Shown piece by piece: positions 1 to 10,075 of a DNA stretch of 64,000 bases (the stretch's first letter is position 1; each line of letters opens with the position of its first letter). Where the stretch lies: contig NZ_JADDXU010000002.1 of NCBI RefSeq assembly GCF_015163075.1, positions 1-64,000 on the forward strand, written 5' to 3'. A program made the translations under genes and the position numbers. Source of the DNA: Streptomyces justiciae (GTDB lineage: Bacteria > Actinomycetota > Actinomycetes > Streptomycetales > Streptomycetaceae). The notes below the pieces were generated by a model that was not told the DNA's origin, ran no database searches, and saw only the letters and a list, made by a program, of their open reading frames with translations.

Positions 1-11
1 TGGTGGGGGTG

Positions 12-1799
12 TCAGGACTGGGGGACATCGATCCGGTCGATGTCCGGCGCGTAGCCGGTGCCGCTGTCGAAGGTGACCGTGTTGGCGCCGGCCTTCAGCG
101 TCACGGGCACGTGGACGCTCGACACGGTGCCCCAGTCGCCGGTGGAGGGGAACTTGTGGCCGGCGCCCGCGCCGCCGTTGGCGGAGACGTTGACCGAGCG
201 GGCGTCACCGCTCACGTAGGCGACCTTGAGCTGATAGGTACCGTTCTTGGGGACCACGATGTCGTTGACGGTCAGCTTGCCGCCGACATAGAGGTTGCCG
301 ACCTTCTTCCCGCCGGAGCACGCCGAGCAGTCGGCGACGGAGGCGTTGCCGGAGAGGGTGTTCGAGGGGGACTCGGCCTCGATGCCGGTCCACCGCAGCG
401 TCGTTCCGCGCGGGGTGACGGTGAACAGGCGGGAGCCGTGGGCGGGCAGCGCCTGGGTGATCCCGTTCTTGTAGGTGCCGAGGTTCTCGTGGTTCCACAG
501 GTCGCGGACGGCCGCCTTGCCCGTGAAGCCGAGAGTGGACCAGTCGGCGGTCACCGAGGCCGGCTTGTCGGCGAGGTTGAACAGGGCGACGGTGTAGGTG
601 CCGTCGGTGTTCCGCGCGGCCCACACCTGCTGCGGGTCGGACGGGGTGACCGGGTGCGCGGGCGGATTGGCGTTCTGGTCGACGGCGATGACCTCGCGGT
701 TGGTCAGCAGGGACAGGCCGTAGGAGTCGAGACGGGTGAGGTCGTCGCCGGTGTAGAGCGGGGACTTGGCGATGGCCCACAAGGTGGCGTAGCTCTGCCG
801 CTCGGCCTTGGTCAGGCCGTCCATCTCGCCGTTGCCGACGTCGAGCGAGTCGAGGTCGTTCCAGCCGCCGGGGCCGGCGTGCCGGGTCCAGGCCGGGGTG
901 TCGTCCCAGCGGTCGTCGACGGAGTTCTCCCAGCTGACGAGGGTGTTGCAGTAGCACTCGACGTCGGTGTCGACACGCCAGCCCTGCGAGTACTTCTTCC
1001 AGTCGGCGGCGTGGCCGATGTCCAGGGACCAGGACAGTTCGAGGTGGATCGGGCGGCCGGTGGCGGCGATGGCCTGGTGCCAGGCGGCCACGTCGGCAAC
1101 GTTGTCGTACTGGTCGCCGCTCTTGCCGGAGCCGGGGCCGACGCCGTCGAGCTTGAGGAAGTCGTAGCCCCAGTCGGCGATCAACCGGGCCTGGGAGTCT
1201 ATGTACTTGGCGGTGCAGGGCTTGGCGAAGTCGAGTTTGTAGGCGCTGTCCCAGCCGTTGGTGGTGCGCAGGTCGTCGTGGACGATGTCGGCGGTGGTGC
1301 AGCCGTCCGCGTTCCAGATCGGTGTCTTCCCGTCGCCGTAGGCACCCTTCTCCAGGCCGGCCGGGAGGTAGATGCCGGCCTTGAGGCCCTTGGCGTGCAG
1401 GTCGTCGGCGACGGCCTTCATGCCGCGCGGGAACCGGGTGGGGTCGGGCTTCTGGCGGCCGTACTCGTCGAAGCCGGACTTCCAGGCCTTGTCCATCCAC
1501 CAGCCGGCGTCGATGTTGACGTATGCGTAGCCGTACTTCTTCAGCTTGGCGGCGAGGGCCCCGGCCTGCTTCAGGACGTTGGCCTCAGTGAGGTAGCTGT
1601 AGTCGCCGTCCGGGTTGAGACCGGGGTACTTGGAGGACTGCATGCTCCAACTCGACCAGCCCATATAGGGCTTGGCGGCGAGAGGAGCGGTCTCGGCGTG
1701 GGCGGTCGGCGCGGTGACCACGGCACCGGCGGCCAGGGTCAGCACCACCAGGGCTCTCAGGGTGCGTGCGGGCATGACGGAGTACGAGGGTGACCGCAT
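12..1799 (-). CDS. Secreted GH27 alpha-galactosidase with C-terminal carbohydrate-binding module
   Basis: A 595-residue exported glycosidase predicted to release terminal alpha-galactose from plant or fungal galactosides outside the cell. A Sec signal peptide covers about residues 1-35, ending AHA. The GH27 barrel follows (about 40-350), with the family opening YMGWSSW, the nucleophile region FLKLDG and the acid/base region WRVDTDVEC. A beta-sandwich domain leads into a CBM35/CBM6-like module (about 465-595) containing EAE and ending DIDRIDV. AGGAGG lies 7-8 bases before the ATG, which fixes the start. The adjacent ROK gene, 31 bp upstream on the same strand, is its likely regulator. Family certain; exact substrate inferred. 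Confidence 0.93.
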   Translation of the reverse strand: MRSPSYSVMPARTLRALVVLTLAAGAVVTAPTAHAETAPLAAKPYMGWSSWSMQSSKYPGLNPDGDYSYLTEANVLKQAGALAAKLKKYGYAYVNIDAGWWMDKAWKSGFDEYGRQKPDPTRFPRGMKAVADDLHAKGLKAGIYLPAGLEKGAYGDGKTPIWNADGCTTADIVHDDLRTTNGWDSAYKLDFAKPCTAKYIDSQARLIADWGYDFLKLDGVGPGSGKSGDQYDNVADVAAWHQAIAATGRPIHLELSWSLDIGHAADWKKYSQGWRVDTDVECYCNTLVSWENSVDDRWDDTPAWTRHAGPGGWNDLDSLDVGNGEMDGLTKAERQSYATLWAIAKSPLYTGDDLTRLDSYGLSLLTNREVIAVDQNANPPAHPVTPSDPQQVWAARNTDGTYTVALFNLADKPASVTADWSTLGFTGKAAVRDLWNHENLGTYKNGITQALPAHGSRLFTVTPRGTTLRWTGIEAESPSNTLSGNASVADCSACSGGKKVGNLYVGGKLTVNDIVVPKNGTYQLKVAYVSGDARSVNVSANGGAGAGHKFPSTGDWGTVSSVHVPVTLKAGANTVTFDSGTGYAPDIDRIDVPQS

Positions 1800-1830
1800 G
1801 GGCCGTACCTCCTGGGATCGGCTCGGTTGT

Positions 1831-3012
1831 TCAGCTGTCGGCTCGGACGAAGGACTGGATCGCGGTGGCCGCGGCCCCGCGGGCCCACTCCTCGAAGGGG
1901 AGCGGGCGGGTCTGGACGTCGCACTGGGCGGCGGAACCGAAGGCGGCCGCGGTGAAGACGGCGCGGATGTGCTCGGCGAACAGGTCGTAGGCGGCCAGCC
2001 CCTCGCCGGAGATGATCACGCGCTCGGGGCCGAGGAGGTTGGCGACGGTGGCGATGCCGCGGCCGATCGCCTCCCCGGCGCGCGCGTACACCTCCCGCGC
2101 CCCGGGGACGCCTTCGCGGGCCATGGCCAAGGCCTGGGCGGCGTCGGCGAGTTGGACGCCCGTGGCCTCCTGGATCTGCCGGACGACGGCGGCCTCCCCC
2201 GCGATCGCCTCCACGCAGCCGCGGTTGCCGCAGTGGCAGAGCGGGCCGCCCGGGTCGACGGTGACATGGCCGATCTCCCCGGCCACGCCGTGCGCCCCCG
2301 CGACCACCCGGCCGTGGACGACGAGACCGCAGCCGATGCCGGCGCCGACGGTCACCACGGCGAAGTCGGACAGTCCGGCGCCGGCGCCGAACCACTGCTC
2401 GGCGACGGTCAGGGCGCGTACGTCGTTGTCGACGGTGACCGGCAACCCCGTGATCGTCGTGGCGAGTTCGGCGAGCGGTACGTCACGCCAGTCGAGGAAC
2501 GGCGAGTAGCGGACGGTGCCCTCGCCGCGGTCCACGTCCCCGGAGACGGCGACGCCCAGGCCCAGGACGGGGGCCCGGAGTCCGTCCGCCGCCGCGAGGA
2601 GGTCGTGCACCAGCTCGGCGATCGACGCCAGGACCGCCTTCGGGGCGCGGTCGGCGAGCGGTACGTGCCGGGCCACGCGGATGCGGCAGCACAGGTCGGT
2701 GAGGACTCCGATGACCTCGTCGCCGGTCACCTTGACGCCGACGAACAGGGCCCGACCGCCGTCCACCCGGACCAGGTTGGCGGGCCGCCCGAGCGCCGGA
2801 CGGGACTCCTCGTCCACGTCCTCCATCAGATATCCGGCCTCGATCAGGGGCCGGACCGCCTTGGTGACGGCGGCCGGGGAGAGACCGACGCGGCGGGCCA
2901 CCTCCAGCCGGGCGAGGGGGCCTTGGGTGAGGACGGTGGTGAACACCTGTGCGGCGGCAGGGGTGTTGACGGGGAACGTCTCGGCGCGAGAGGGCGGGTG
3001 GGTCGGGCGCAT
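1831..3012 (-). CDS. ROK-family transcriptional regulator
   Basis: A 393-residue sugar-responsive repressor of the NagC/XylR type. An N-terminal winged helix-turn-helix (about residues 15-75, containing VGLSPAAVTKAVRPLIEAG) precedes a ROK sugar-kinase-like domain with the zinc-site pattern CHCGNRGCVEA and the glycine-rich VTVGAGIGCG. I start it at the internal ATG (3012). The upstream ATG at 3048 falls inside a perfect palindrome that looks like an operator, although the ribosome binding site is weak for both. The gene precedes the alpha-galactosidase on the same strand, so local control of galactoside use is a reasonable inference. Confidence 0.9.
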   Translation of the reverse strand: MRPTHPPSRAETFPVNTPAAAQVFTTVLTQGPLARLEVARRVGLSPAAVTKAVRPLIEAGYLMEDVDEESRPALGRPANLVRVDGGRALFVGVKVTGDEVIGVLTDLCCRIRVARHVPLADRAPKAVLASIAELVHDLLAAADGLRAPVLGLGVAVSGDVDRGEGTVRYSPFLDWRDVPLAELATTITGLPVTVDNDVRALTVAEQWFGAGAGLSDFAVVTVGAGIGCGLVVHGRVVAGAHGVAGEIGHVTVDPGGPLCHCGNRGCVEAIAGEAAVVRQIQEATGVQLADAAQALAMAREGVPGAREVYARAGEAIGRGIATVANLLGPERVIISGEGLAAYDLFAEHIRAVFTAAAFGSAAQCDVQTRPLPFEEWARGAAATAIQSFVRADS

Positions 3013-3028
3013 GGCCGGAAACCTATGA

Positions 3029-3059
3029 GGGTTCTTTTCCGTCGTCAATAAAAGAACCC
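3029..3059. promoter_or_regulatory. Perfect 10-bp-arm palindrome upstream of the ROK gene (candidate operator)
   Basis: GGGTTCTTTT at 3029-3038 is matched exactly by AAAAGAACCC at 3050-3059, with an 11-base spacer. It sits 17 bp upstream of the ROK start at 3012. The AT-rich arms stand out against the G+C-rich surroundings. The likely role is autoregulation of the ROK repressor and control of the alpha-galactosidase operon. Confidence 0.6.
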
Positions 3060-3081
3060 GAATTGACGGACGTCCGCGCGG

Positions 3082-3260
3082 TCAGAGCGGCTTGGCGAAG
3101 CAGTGGCTGTCCGAATAACCCCGGTAGGAACCGAAGTTGGCCGTCGGCTCGTAGCCACTCGGGCGAGCCCGCGCCCGCGGCCCTCGGGGACCACGAACAT
3201 GCGCTTGCCCTCGGCGTCGCCGTCCGCGTAGCCCTCGCCATCGGCGTTCTGGGCACGCCG
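3082..3260 (-). pseudogene. GNAT acetyltransferase remnant with internal deletion
   Basis: Two fragments of a GNAT N-acetyltransferase lie on the minus strand. One reads EGKRMFVVPEGRGRGLAR, the family's acetyl-CoA-binding motif A, near 3160-3215. The other is the typical C-terminal end, starting GYEPTANFG and finishing CFAKPL before a TGA at 3082-3084. In intact homologues roughly 40 residues separate these parts. Here they are two bases apart and in different frames, so a deletion of a non-multiple of three removed the middle. No intact N-terminal half is visible upstream. The upstream limit is approximate. Confidence 0.7.
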
Positions 3261-3311
3261 GCCGCCGTCTCCATGGCAGCGGACGCTAGGAGGCGCCCCG
3301 ACCGCGCCTCA

Positions 3312-3350
3312 ACCGGATGTCCCGGCCGCTCGACCGGATGTCCCGGCCGC
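3312..3350. repeat. 18-bp direct repeat, two copies, 21-bp period
   Basis: ACCGGATGTCCCGGCCGC occurs at 3312-3329 and again at 3333-3350. The second copy forms one arm of the hairpin downstream of the metalloprotease, so this looks like a local duplication inside a terminator region. Confidence 0.85.
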
Positions 3351-3377
3351 CGGACACCTGACGTCCGGCGGCCGGGA
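3341..3377 (-). terminator. Hairpin terminator of the M4 metalloprotease gene
   Basis: A 14-bp perfect stem: TCCCGGCCGCCGGA at 3341-3354 pairs with 3364-3377 across a 9-base loop. It starts 6 bp after the metalloprotease stop codon. There is no U tract, which is common for terminators in this kind of genome. Confidence 0.7.
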
Positions 3378-3382
3378 TCGCC

Positions 3383-5137
3383 TCAGTGCCGTGCCGCGGG
3401 CGTGTTGGCCGGGGTCACGTTGACGGCGGCCCAGGAGCGGTCCACCGCCTTGTACTCGGTGCTGCCGGCGCCGTACAGGTCCTTGGCCGCCTTCAGCGTC
3501 GCCACGCGGGCGTCGTGGAAGTCGGTCGTGGAGACCATGTAGCGGGTCAGCGCGCGGTAGTAGATCGCCGTGGCCTTGGCGCGGCCGATGCCCTTCACGG
3601 GCAGGCCGTCGAAGGTCGGCGAGTCGTAGGTGACGCTGCCGATCTTCTTGCGGCCGCTGCCCTCGGCGAGGAGGTAGTACGCGTGCGAGGAGACACCGGA
3701 ACCGGCGTGCACCTCGGCGTCGTAGACGGCCGGTGACCAGTAGTCGATGGCGCCTTCGAGCTCGTCGAGGGACGGCTTGTCGAGGCGGCGCAGGAACTTC
3801 TGGTCCAGGCCGAGCTTCTCGCCGAGCAGGTAGTTCGGCGGGTTCTTCGCGTTGTTGGCGCTGAACTCGACGTTGGAGCCGAAGATGTCGGCGAGCGACT
3901 CGTTGAGGGAGCCGGCCTCGCCGTACTGGTTGCCGTCCTGGTCGACCCGGGTGGGCTCCAGGCGGGCGGTGGCGTCCACGACGCCGTGGGTGAGTTCGTG
4001 GCCGGTGACGTCGAGGACGACGAGCGGCTTCTTGAACATGTCCCCGTCGCCGTCGCCGTACAGCATGCAGCCGCAGGCGGGGTCCCAGAACGCGTTGGCC
4101 ACCTTGTTGCCGAAGTGGACCATCGCCTTGGCGCCCTTGGAGTTGTTGGCGATCCCCTTGCGGCCGAAGGTCTTCTTGTAGAAGTCCAGGGTCTTGGTGA
4201 TGCCGTATTGGGCGTCGACGGCGGCGCTGGCCCGGCTGGAGACGGCGCCGTTGCCCCACTTGTTGGTGGTGGAGGTGAACTTCTTGCCGCGGGCGAAGAC
4301 CTCCAGCTCCTGGCCCTTGGCGTCCCGGGTCTCGGTGCCCCAGCGGCTGGGGTCCTTCAGGACGTAGCTGCGGCTGCCCGTCTTCGTGGTGGTCAGCGGG
4401 ACCTTGCCGGCGAAGAGCGAGTTGCCGGTGCCGGAGGCCGTCGCCGCGAGCGCGGAGGCCTGCGGGGCGGTGCCGGTGGCGGGGTCGAGCGTCTCGCCGC
4501 GCTCGCGCAGGGTGTCGAGGAGCTTGGGCGAGAGGAACTCGTCGCTGTCCGGCGTGTTGCTGCGCACCTTGCCGGTGAGGGCGTCGACGACGACCGTGCG
4601 GGAGCCGGCCTCGGCGGTGGCGCTGTCGGTGACCCGCACCTGGTAGGCGAGGGCCGCCGCGCCGCCGCGGGCGTCGACGACGAGTTCGGCCGGCCCGGCG
4701 TCGCCCTTCGCGACGGCGGCGGCCTTCTCCTCGGCCTGTCCGGCCGTCAGCCGGGCGCGCGTGGCCGATGGGTCGACCTTGTGGTCGGCCGCCCGGGTGA
4801 CACCCGCGTAGGTCAGCCGCTCGGTGAGGTGGACGACGAGATCGCCGCCGAGGACGGCCATGCCCTGATGCGCCCGGACGAACCGGACGTGCCGGCCCCC
4901 TTCCGGGTCGATCAGCACGTCCTGGGCGTGGAGTTCGTCGCCCTGGGCGACTCCGGTGGCGGAGGCGTGGGCGAACGCGGCGGCACGGGCCGCGTCGACG
5001 ACGGTCGTGGCGGTGACGGCAGCGGCCTGGCTCGACTTCCCCGTGGACGGGTCGGCGAAGGCCGTACCCGCGAGCCCCGTGGCGGCCGTCGTCACCGCGA
5101 CGGCGACGGCCAGGCTGCGTATGTGGGGTCTACGCAC
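3383..5137 (-). CDS. Secreted M4 (thermolysin-like) zinc metalloprotease
   Basis: A 584-residue precursor of an extracellular neutral protease. A GTG start with AAGGA nearby leads into a signal peptide (about 1-28). An FTP/PepSY-type propeptide (about 40-210) acts in this family as intramolecular chaperone and inhibitor. The catalytic domain carries the zinc and catalytic motif GHELTHG, the third zinc ligand in NESLADIFG, and the C-terminal catalytic histidine in GVSSHAYYLL. Length fits the short M4 class without extra C-terminal domains. It stands alone, with a hairpin behind it. Confidence 0.94.
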   Translation of the reverse strand: MRRPHIRSLAVAVAVTTAATGLAGTAFADPSTGKSSQAAAVTATTVVDAARAAAFAHASATGVAQGDELHAQDVLIDPEGGRHVRFVRAHQGMAVLGGDLVVHLTERLTYAGVTRAADHKVDPSATRARLTAGQAEEKAAAVAKGDAGPAELVVDARGGAAALAYQVRVTDSATAEAGSRTVVVDALTGKVRSNTPDSDEFLSPKLLDTLRERGETLDPATGTAPQASALAATASGTGNSLFAGKVPLTTTKTGSRSYVLKDPSRWGTETRDAKGQELEVFARGKKFTSTTNKWGNGAVSSRASAAVDAQYGITKTLDFYKKTFGRKGIANNSKGAKAMVHFGNKVANAFWDPACGCMLYGDGDGDMFKKPLVVLDVTGHELTHGVVDATARLEPTRVDQDGNQYGEAGSLNESLADIFGSNVEFSANNAKNPPNYLLGEKLGLDQKFLRRLDKPSLDELEGAIDYWSPAVYDAEVHAGSGVSSHAYYLLAEGSGRKKIGSVTYDSPTFDGLPVKGIGRAKATAIYYRALTRYMVSTTDFHDARVATLKAAKDLYGAGSTEYKAVDRSWAAVNVTPANTPAARH

Positions 5138-6678
<1,541 letters not shown>

Positions 6679-6764
6679 GGCGGCGGGAACCCGGGCCGGG
6701 GGGCGGACGTTGTCCGGACACCCCCTCCCGGGGCTCCGCACCTCGACACCAGCAGGACGGCACG

Positions 6765-8072
6765 ATGACCGAGTTGGTTCCCGGGGGCAATCTGCCCCTC
6801 CCGGGCGGCATCGTGACCGTCCGGGTTCCCGGCCCGTTCGACGTGTCCGCGCTGATCACCGACGACGACGGCAAGGTCCGGGGCGACGCCGACTTCGTCT
6901 TCTACAACCAGCCCGCCGCCCCCGGAGCCCGGCTCACCGGCGACACCCTGACCCTCCATCCGGCAGGACTGCGCGCCGGCGCCACCAAGGTCACGGTCGT
7001 CGTCAGCCCGGCCGACCCCGGCACTCCCCTGGGCCACCTGCCCGCCCCCGTCCTCGACGTCACGGGCCCCGGCGGGCGCCCGCTCGCCCGGTTCACCCCG
7101 CCCCGCCCACGCCAGGAGACCCTCCTGCTCCTCGCGGAGGTCTACCGCCGCGGCCCCGGCTGGAAGCTCCGCGCCCTCGGCCAGGGATACGCCGACGGTC
7201 TGGCCGGACTGGCACGGGACTTCGGCGTGGACGTCACCGACGACCCGCCCCCGCCACCCACGCCGCATGCCACCCCGTCCCTCTCCCCCTCTCCTGACCC
7301 CGACGGCTTCCTCGGCCTGGTCAACTCCGCCCGCAGCGCCGCCGGTTCCCCGCCCGTCGCCCTGGACGCCCGTCTCACCTCCGCGGCCCGCGCCCACGCC
7401 TCCGCCATGGCCGCGTCGGGCCGCCTCGGTGTCGAGGCGCTGGACGGCGTCTCCGTCTACCAACGCCTGACCGCCACCGGATACACGTACGTCACCGTCG
7501 GCGAGCACCTCGTCTCCGGCCCGCGCACCCCGGCCGAGTTCGTCGACTACTGCCTGCGCACCGCCCAGCCCCGGCAGACCCTGCACGACCCGGCCTTCAC
7601 GCACGCGGGTCTGGCGTACGTCACCGACCACCGCTCCGGCGACACCTACTGGACCGCCCTGTGGGCCCGCCCCCTCACCCCCGCCGAACTGACCCGCACC
7701 GCCTCCCAGGTGGTCGACCTCACCAACCGCGAGCGCGCCCGCCACGGTCTGCCAGCCCTGACCGTCGACCCTCGACTCACCGCCGCCGCCCAGGCACACA
7801 GCACGGACATGATCGCCCGCGCCTTCTACTCGCACACCTCACCGGACGGCAGCCAACCCTGGCACCGGGCGGCCGCCGCGGGCGCGAGCCGGCGCTCGAT
7901 CGGCGAGAACATAGCCTGCGGCCAGCGCTCCCCTGCCGAGGTCGTCGAGGGCTGGATGAACAGCCCCGGCCACCGCGCCAACATCCTCAAACCGGACTTC
8001 ACCCACATCGGGATCGGCTTCGCGGGCGGCGGTTCGGCGGGCACGTACTGGACCCAACTCTTCGGCGCCTGA
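6765..8072 (+). CDS. TerD domain - CAP domain - CAP domain fusion protein
   Basis: A 435-residue protein. Residues 1-150 form a TerD-like domain, with the hallmark stretches GDADFVFYNQ and WKLRALGQGYADGL. A proline-rich linker (about 150-175) follows, then two CAP/SCP-PR1 domains (about 178-300 and 310-435). The second CAP domain keeps the family residues in AQAHSTDM, YSHTSPDG, GENIA and MNSPGHRANIL. The first is degenerate (GEHLV, no HTSPDG). No signal peptide or membrane segment is visible, although CAP domains are usually exported. AGGA precedes the ATG. TerD proteins bind calcium and are linked to tellurite and other stress responses; the combined function is unknown. Confidence 0.85.
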   Translation: MTELVPGGNLPLPGGIVTVRVPGPFDVSALITDDDGKVRGDADFVFYNQPAAPGARLTGDTLTLHPAGLRAGATKVTVVVSPADPGTPLGHLPAPVLDVTGPGGRPLARFTPPRPRQETLLLLAEVYRRGPGWKLRALGQGYADGLAGLARDFGVDVTDDPPPPPTPHATPSLSPSPDPDGFLGLVNSARSAAGSPPVALDARLTSAARAHASAMAASGRLGVEALDGVSVYQRLTATGYTYVTVGEHLVSGPRTPAEFVDYCLRTAQPRQTLHDPAFTHAGLAYVTDHRSGDTYWTALWARPLTPAELTRTASQVVDLTNRERARHGLPALTVDPRLTAAAQAHSTDMIARAFYSHTSPDGSQPWHRAAAAGASRRSIGENIACGQRSPAEVVEGWMNSPGHRANILKPDFTHIGIGFAGGGSAGTYWTQLFGA

Positions 8073-8152
8073 CCCCGACGACGCCGCTCCCGTCCGACAC
8101 GCCGCCGCCCGGCCCCGTGACGGAACGAAACCGTCCGGGACACCATGCCCTC

Positions 8153-8830
8153 ATGAAGGGTGACCTGTTTTCCAGTGAGCACATGGTCCAGCCGGCCACG
8201 GCGCCGGGCATGACGGTCGAGAACGCCAAGTGCATCAGGTACGCGGTGAACGGCGAGATGCTCGCCCGCCAGGGCGCGATGATCGCCTACCGCGGCAACC
8301 TCCAGTTCGAGCGCAAGGGCCAGGGCGTGGGCGGCATGTTGAAGCGTGCGGTCACCGGCGAGGGCCTCCCGCTGATGGCCGTGCGCGGGCAGGGCGAGGC
8401 CTGGTTCGCGCAGGAGGCGCAGAACTGCTTCGTCGTCGACGTCGACCCCGGTGACGAGTTCACGGTCAACGGGCGCAACGTCCTGTGTTTCGACGCCTCG
8501 TTGTCGTACCGGATCGCGACGGTGAAGGGCGCCGGGATCAGCGGGGGCGGCCTGTTCAACAGCGTCTTCACCGGGCAGGGCCGCCTCGGCCTGGTCTGCG
8601 AGGGCAATCCGCTGGTCATCCCGGTCTCGGCGCAGTTCCCGGTGTACGTCGACACGGACGCGGTCGTCGGCTGGACCGCCGGCCTCCAGACCTCCCTGCA
8701 CCGCTCGCAGTCCATCGGCTCGATGCTGCGAGGGGGCTCGGGGGAAGCGGTCCAGCTGATGCTCCAGGGCCAGGGATACGTCGTCGTACGGCCGAGCGAG
8801 ACGACCCCGCACAAGCCGCAGCAGCACTAG
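8153..8830 (+). CDS. AIM24 family protein
   Basis: A 225-residue protein of the AIM24/TspO-like beta-structured family, recognisable by the internal repeat of glycine-rich strands such as GEGLPLMAVRGQGEAWFA and GNPLVIPV. It has no signal or membrane segment. The family's molecular role in bacteria is not established. It lies 80 bp behind the TerD-CAP gene on the same strand and is followed by a strong terminator, so the two may share a transcript. Confidence 0.85.
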   Translation: MKGDLFSSEHMVQPATAPGMTVENAKCIRYAVNGEMLARQGAMIAYRGNLQFERKGQGVGGMLKRAVTGEGLPLMAVRGQGEAWFAQEAQNCFVVDVDPGDEFTVNGRNVLCFDASLSYRIATVKGAGISGGGLFNSVFTGQGRLGLVCEGNPLVIPVSAQFPVYVDTDAVVGWTAGLQTSLHRSQSIGSMLRGGSGEAVQLMLQGQGYVVVRPSETTPHKPQQH

Positions 8831-8908
8831 CGCGCCACCGAAGGTGATCCGCGCCTCACGAGCAACCCCATCGAGCCGACCGACGTCTTGATCGGCAACA
8901 GGTGACAC

Positions 8909-8940
8909 GCCCTGGCCCGCAACGGGTCAGGGCCGGTTTT
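8909..8940 (+). terminator. Rho-independent terminator after the AIM24 gene
   Basis: GCCCTGGCCC (8909-8918) pairs with GGGTCAGGGC (8924-8933), one mismatch, over a 5-base loop, followed by CGGTTTT. It is one of the few U-tailed hairpins in the window. Confidence 0.75.
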
Positions 8941-8948
8941 CGGCGCAC

Positions 8949-8979
8949 TATACGCACCATGTATACACATCGCGTATAC
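8949..8979. promoter_or_regulatory. Cluster of three TATAC elements
   Basis: TATAC at 8949-8953 and GTATAC at 8961-8966 and 8974-8979 lie in the 94 bp between the terminator and the TPR gene. The last two are identical palindromic hexamers 13 bp apart. They are AT-rich islands that could be a repressor site or the promoter core. No cognate regulator is identified. Confidence 0.4.
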
Positions 8980-9034
8980 GCAGAGTGCATAGGTGCGCCG
9001 GTCACCGCTCGTGCACGCGTAGCGAAAGGCATCC

Positions 9035-10075
9035 ATGTACGGCAAGGCATTCGCCCCGGAGTATCAGGGCGCCCTCACCACCCTGTCCGTGAACTCCTCC
9101 CTGACCGACGTACTGGCCGCCGGCACCGAGCAGTTGAGGGCCGCCGAGCAGGCCGGGAAGAGCGCGGAGGCGGCGCGCTCGGGACTGGCGGTCGCCGAGG
9201 CGCACCGGCGGCTCGGGCGCGTCGGCGAGGCGGACCGGGCGTGGTAGGCGAGTTACCGGGCGGCACGCAAGGCCGGGGATCTCGGCGCGATGGCCTGGGC
9301 CCTGTGGAGCGGCGGCACCCTGGCCCGGCAGCGCGGCGCGCTCGCCCTCGCCCGACGGCTGCTGGGCCTCGCGGCCGAACTCGGCGAGCGCGGCGGCGAC
9401 ATCGTCGTACGGGGCTACTCGCTGGCAGGGCTGGCGGAGACCGGCCGGATCCAGGGGGACTACGAGGCGGTCGGGCGGCTGCACGAGCAGTTGCTGGCCG
9501 AGGCGCGCCGGCGCGGGGAGGCACGGCACACGGTGTGGGCGCTGGAGGGCATCGCGCAGATGCACCGCAACACCGGTGCGTACGACACCGCGTTCGCGCT
9601 GTTCGAGGAGGCCGCGGAGGTCGCCGCGCGGGCGGACGACCGGCGCGGCCATGCCTGGGCGCTGCGCGGGCTCGCCGACATCGTCTCCGTGCGCGACGGT
9701 GACGTGGAGCGGGCCCTGGCGCTGCTGTCGGAGGCGGAGGCCGGCTGCCGCGCGATGAACCTCTCCGGCGCTCTCGCCTACAACCACAAGATGCGGGGCA
9801 ACGTCCTTTACCGCGCCGGGCGTTACGCCGAGGCCCGGGACCTGTACGAGGAGGCGCTGGCGGAGTTCCGGGCGATGAGCGAACCGCGCGGGGAGGCGCT
9901 GGCGCGGCTGGGGCTGGCCAAGTCGCGGGCGCAGCTCGGCCGCGACCGCCGCGAGACCGCCGCCGAACTGGCCGATCTGTACGAGGTGTTGGGCCGCATC
10001 GGTCTGCGGCACGCGCAGGAGATGGTGGCGCGGGCCCAGACGGAGTTCGGCGTAGCGGCGGAGGCCGTACGGTGA
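9035..10075 (+). pseudogene. TPR-repeat protein gene interrupted by an in-frame amber codon
   Basis: From the ATG at 9035 the frame reads 70 codons, meets TAG at 9245-9247 after EADRAW, then continues in the same frame through ASYRAARKAGDLGAMAWALW to the end. Both halves are helical tetratricopeptide-like repeats, and the sequence reads smoothly across the stop, so a single change (for example GAG to TAG) is the simplest explanation. A restart at the ATG at 9290 would give a 261-residue fragment. The final TGA overlaps the GTG of the next gene, indicating translational coupling. A sequencing error or suppressed stop cannot be excluded. Confidence 0.78.

Noticed and set aside
3..1793. Long plus-strand reading frame antisense to the alpha-galactosidase
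   Set aside because: Low-complexity Gly/Val-rich translation and no family match; the minus strand carries clear GH27 motifs. Typical shadow frame in high-G+C DNA.
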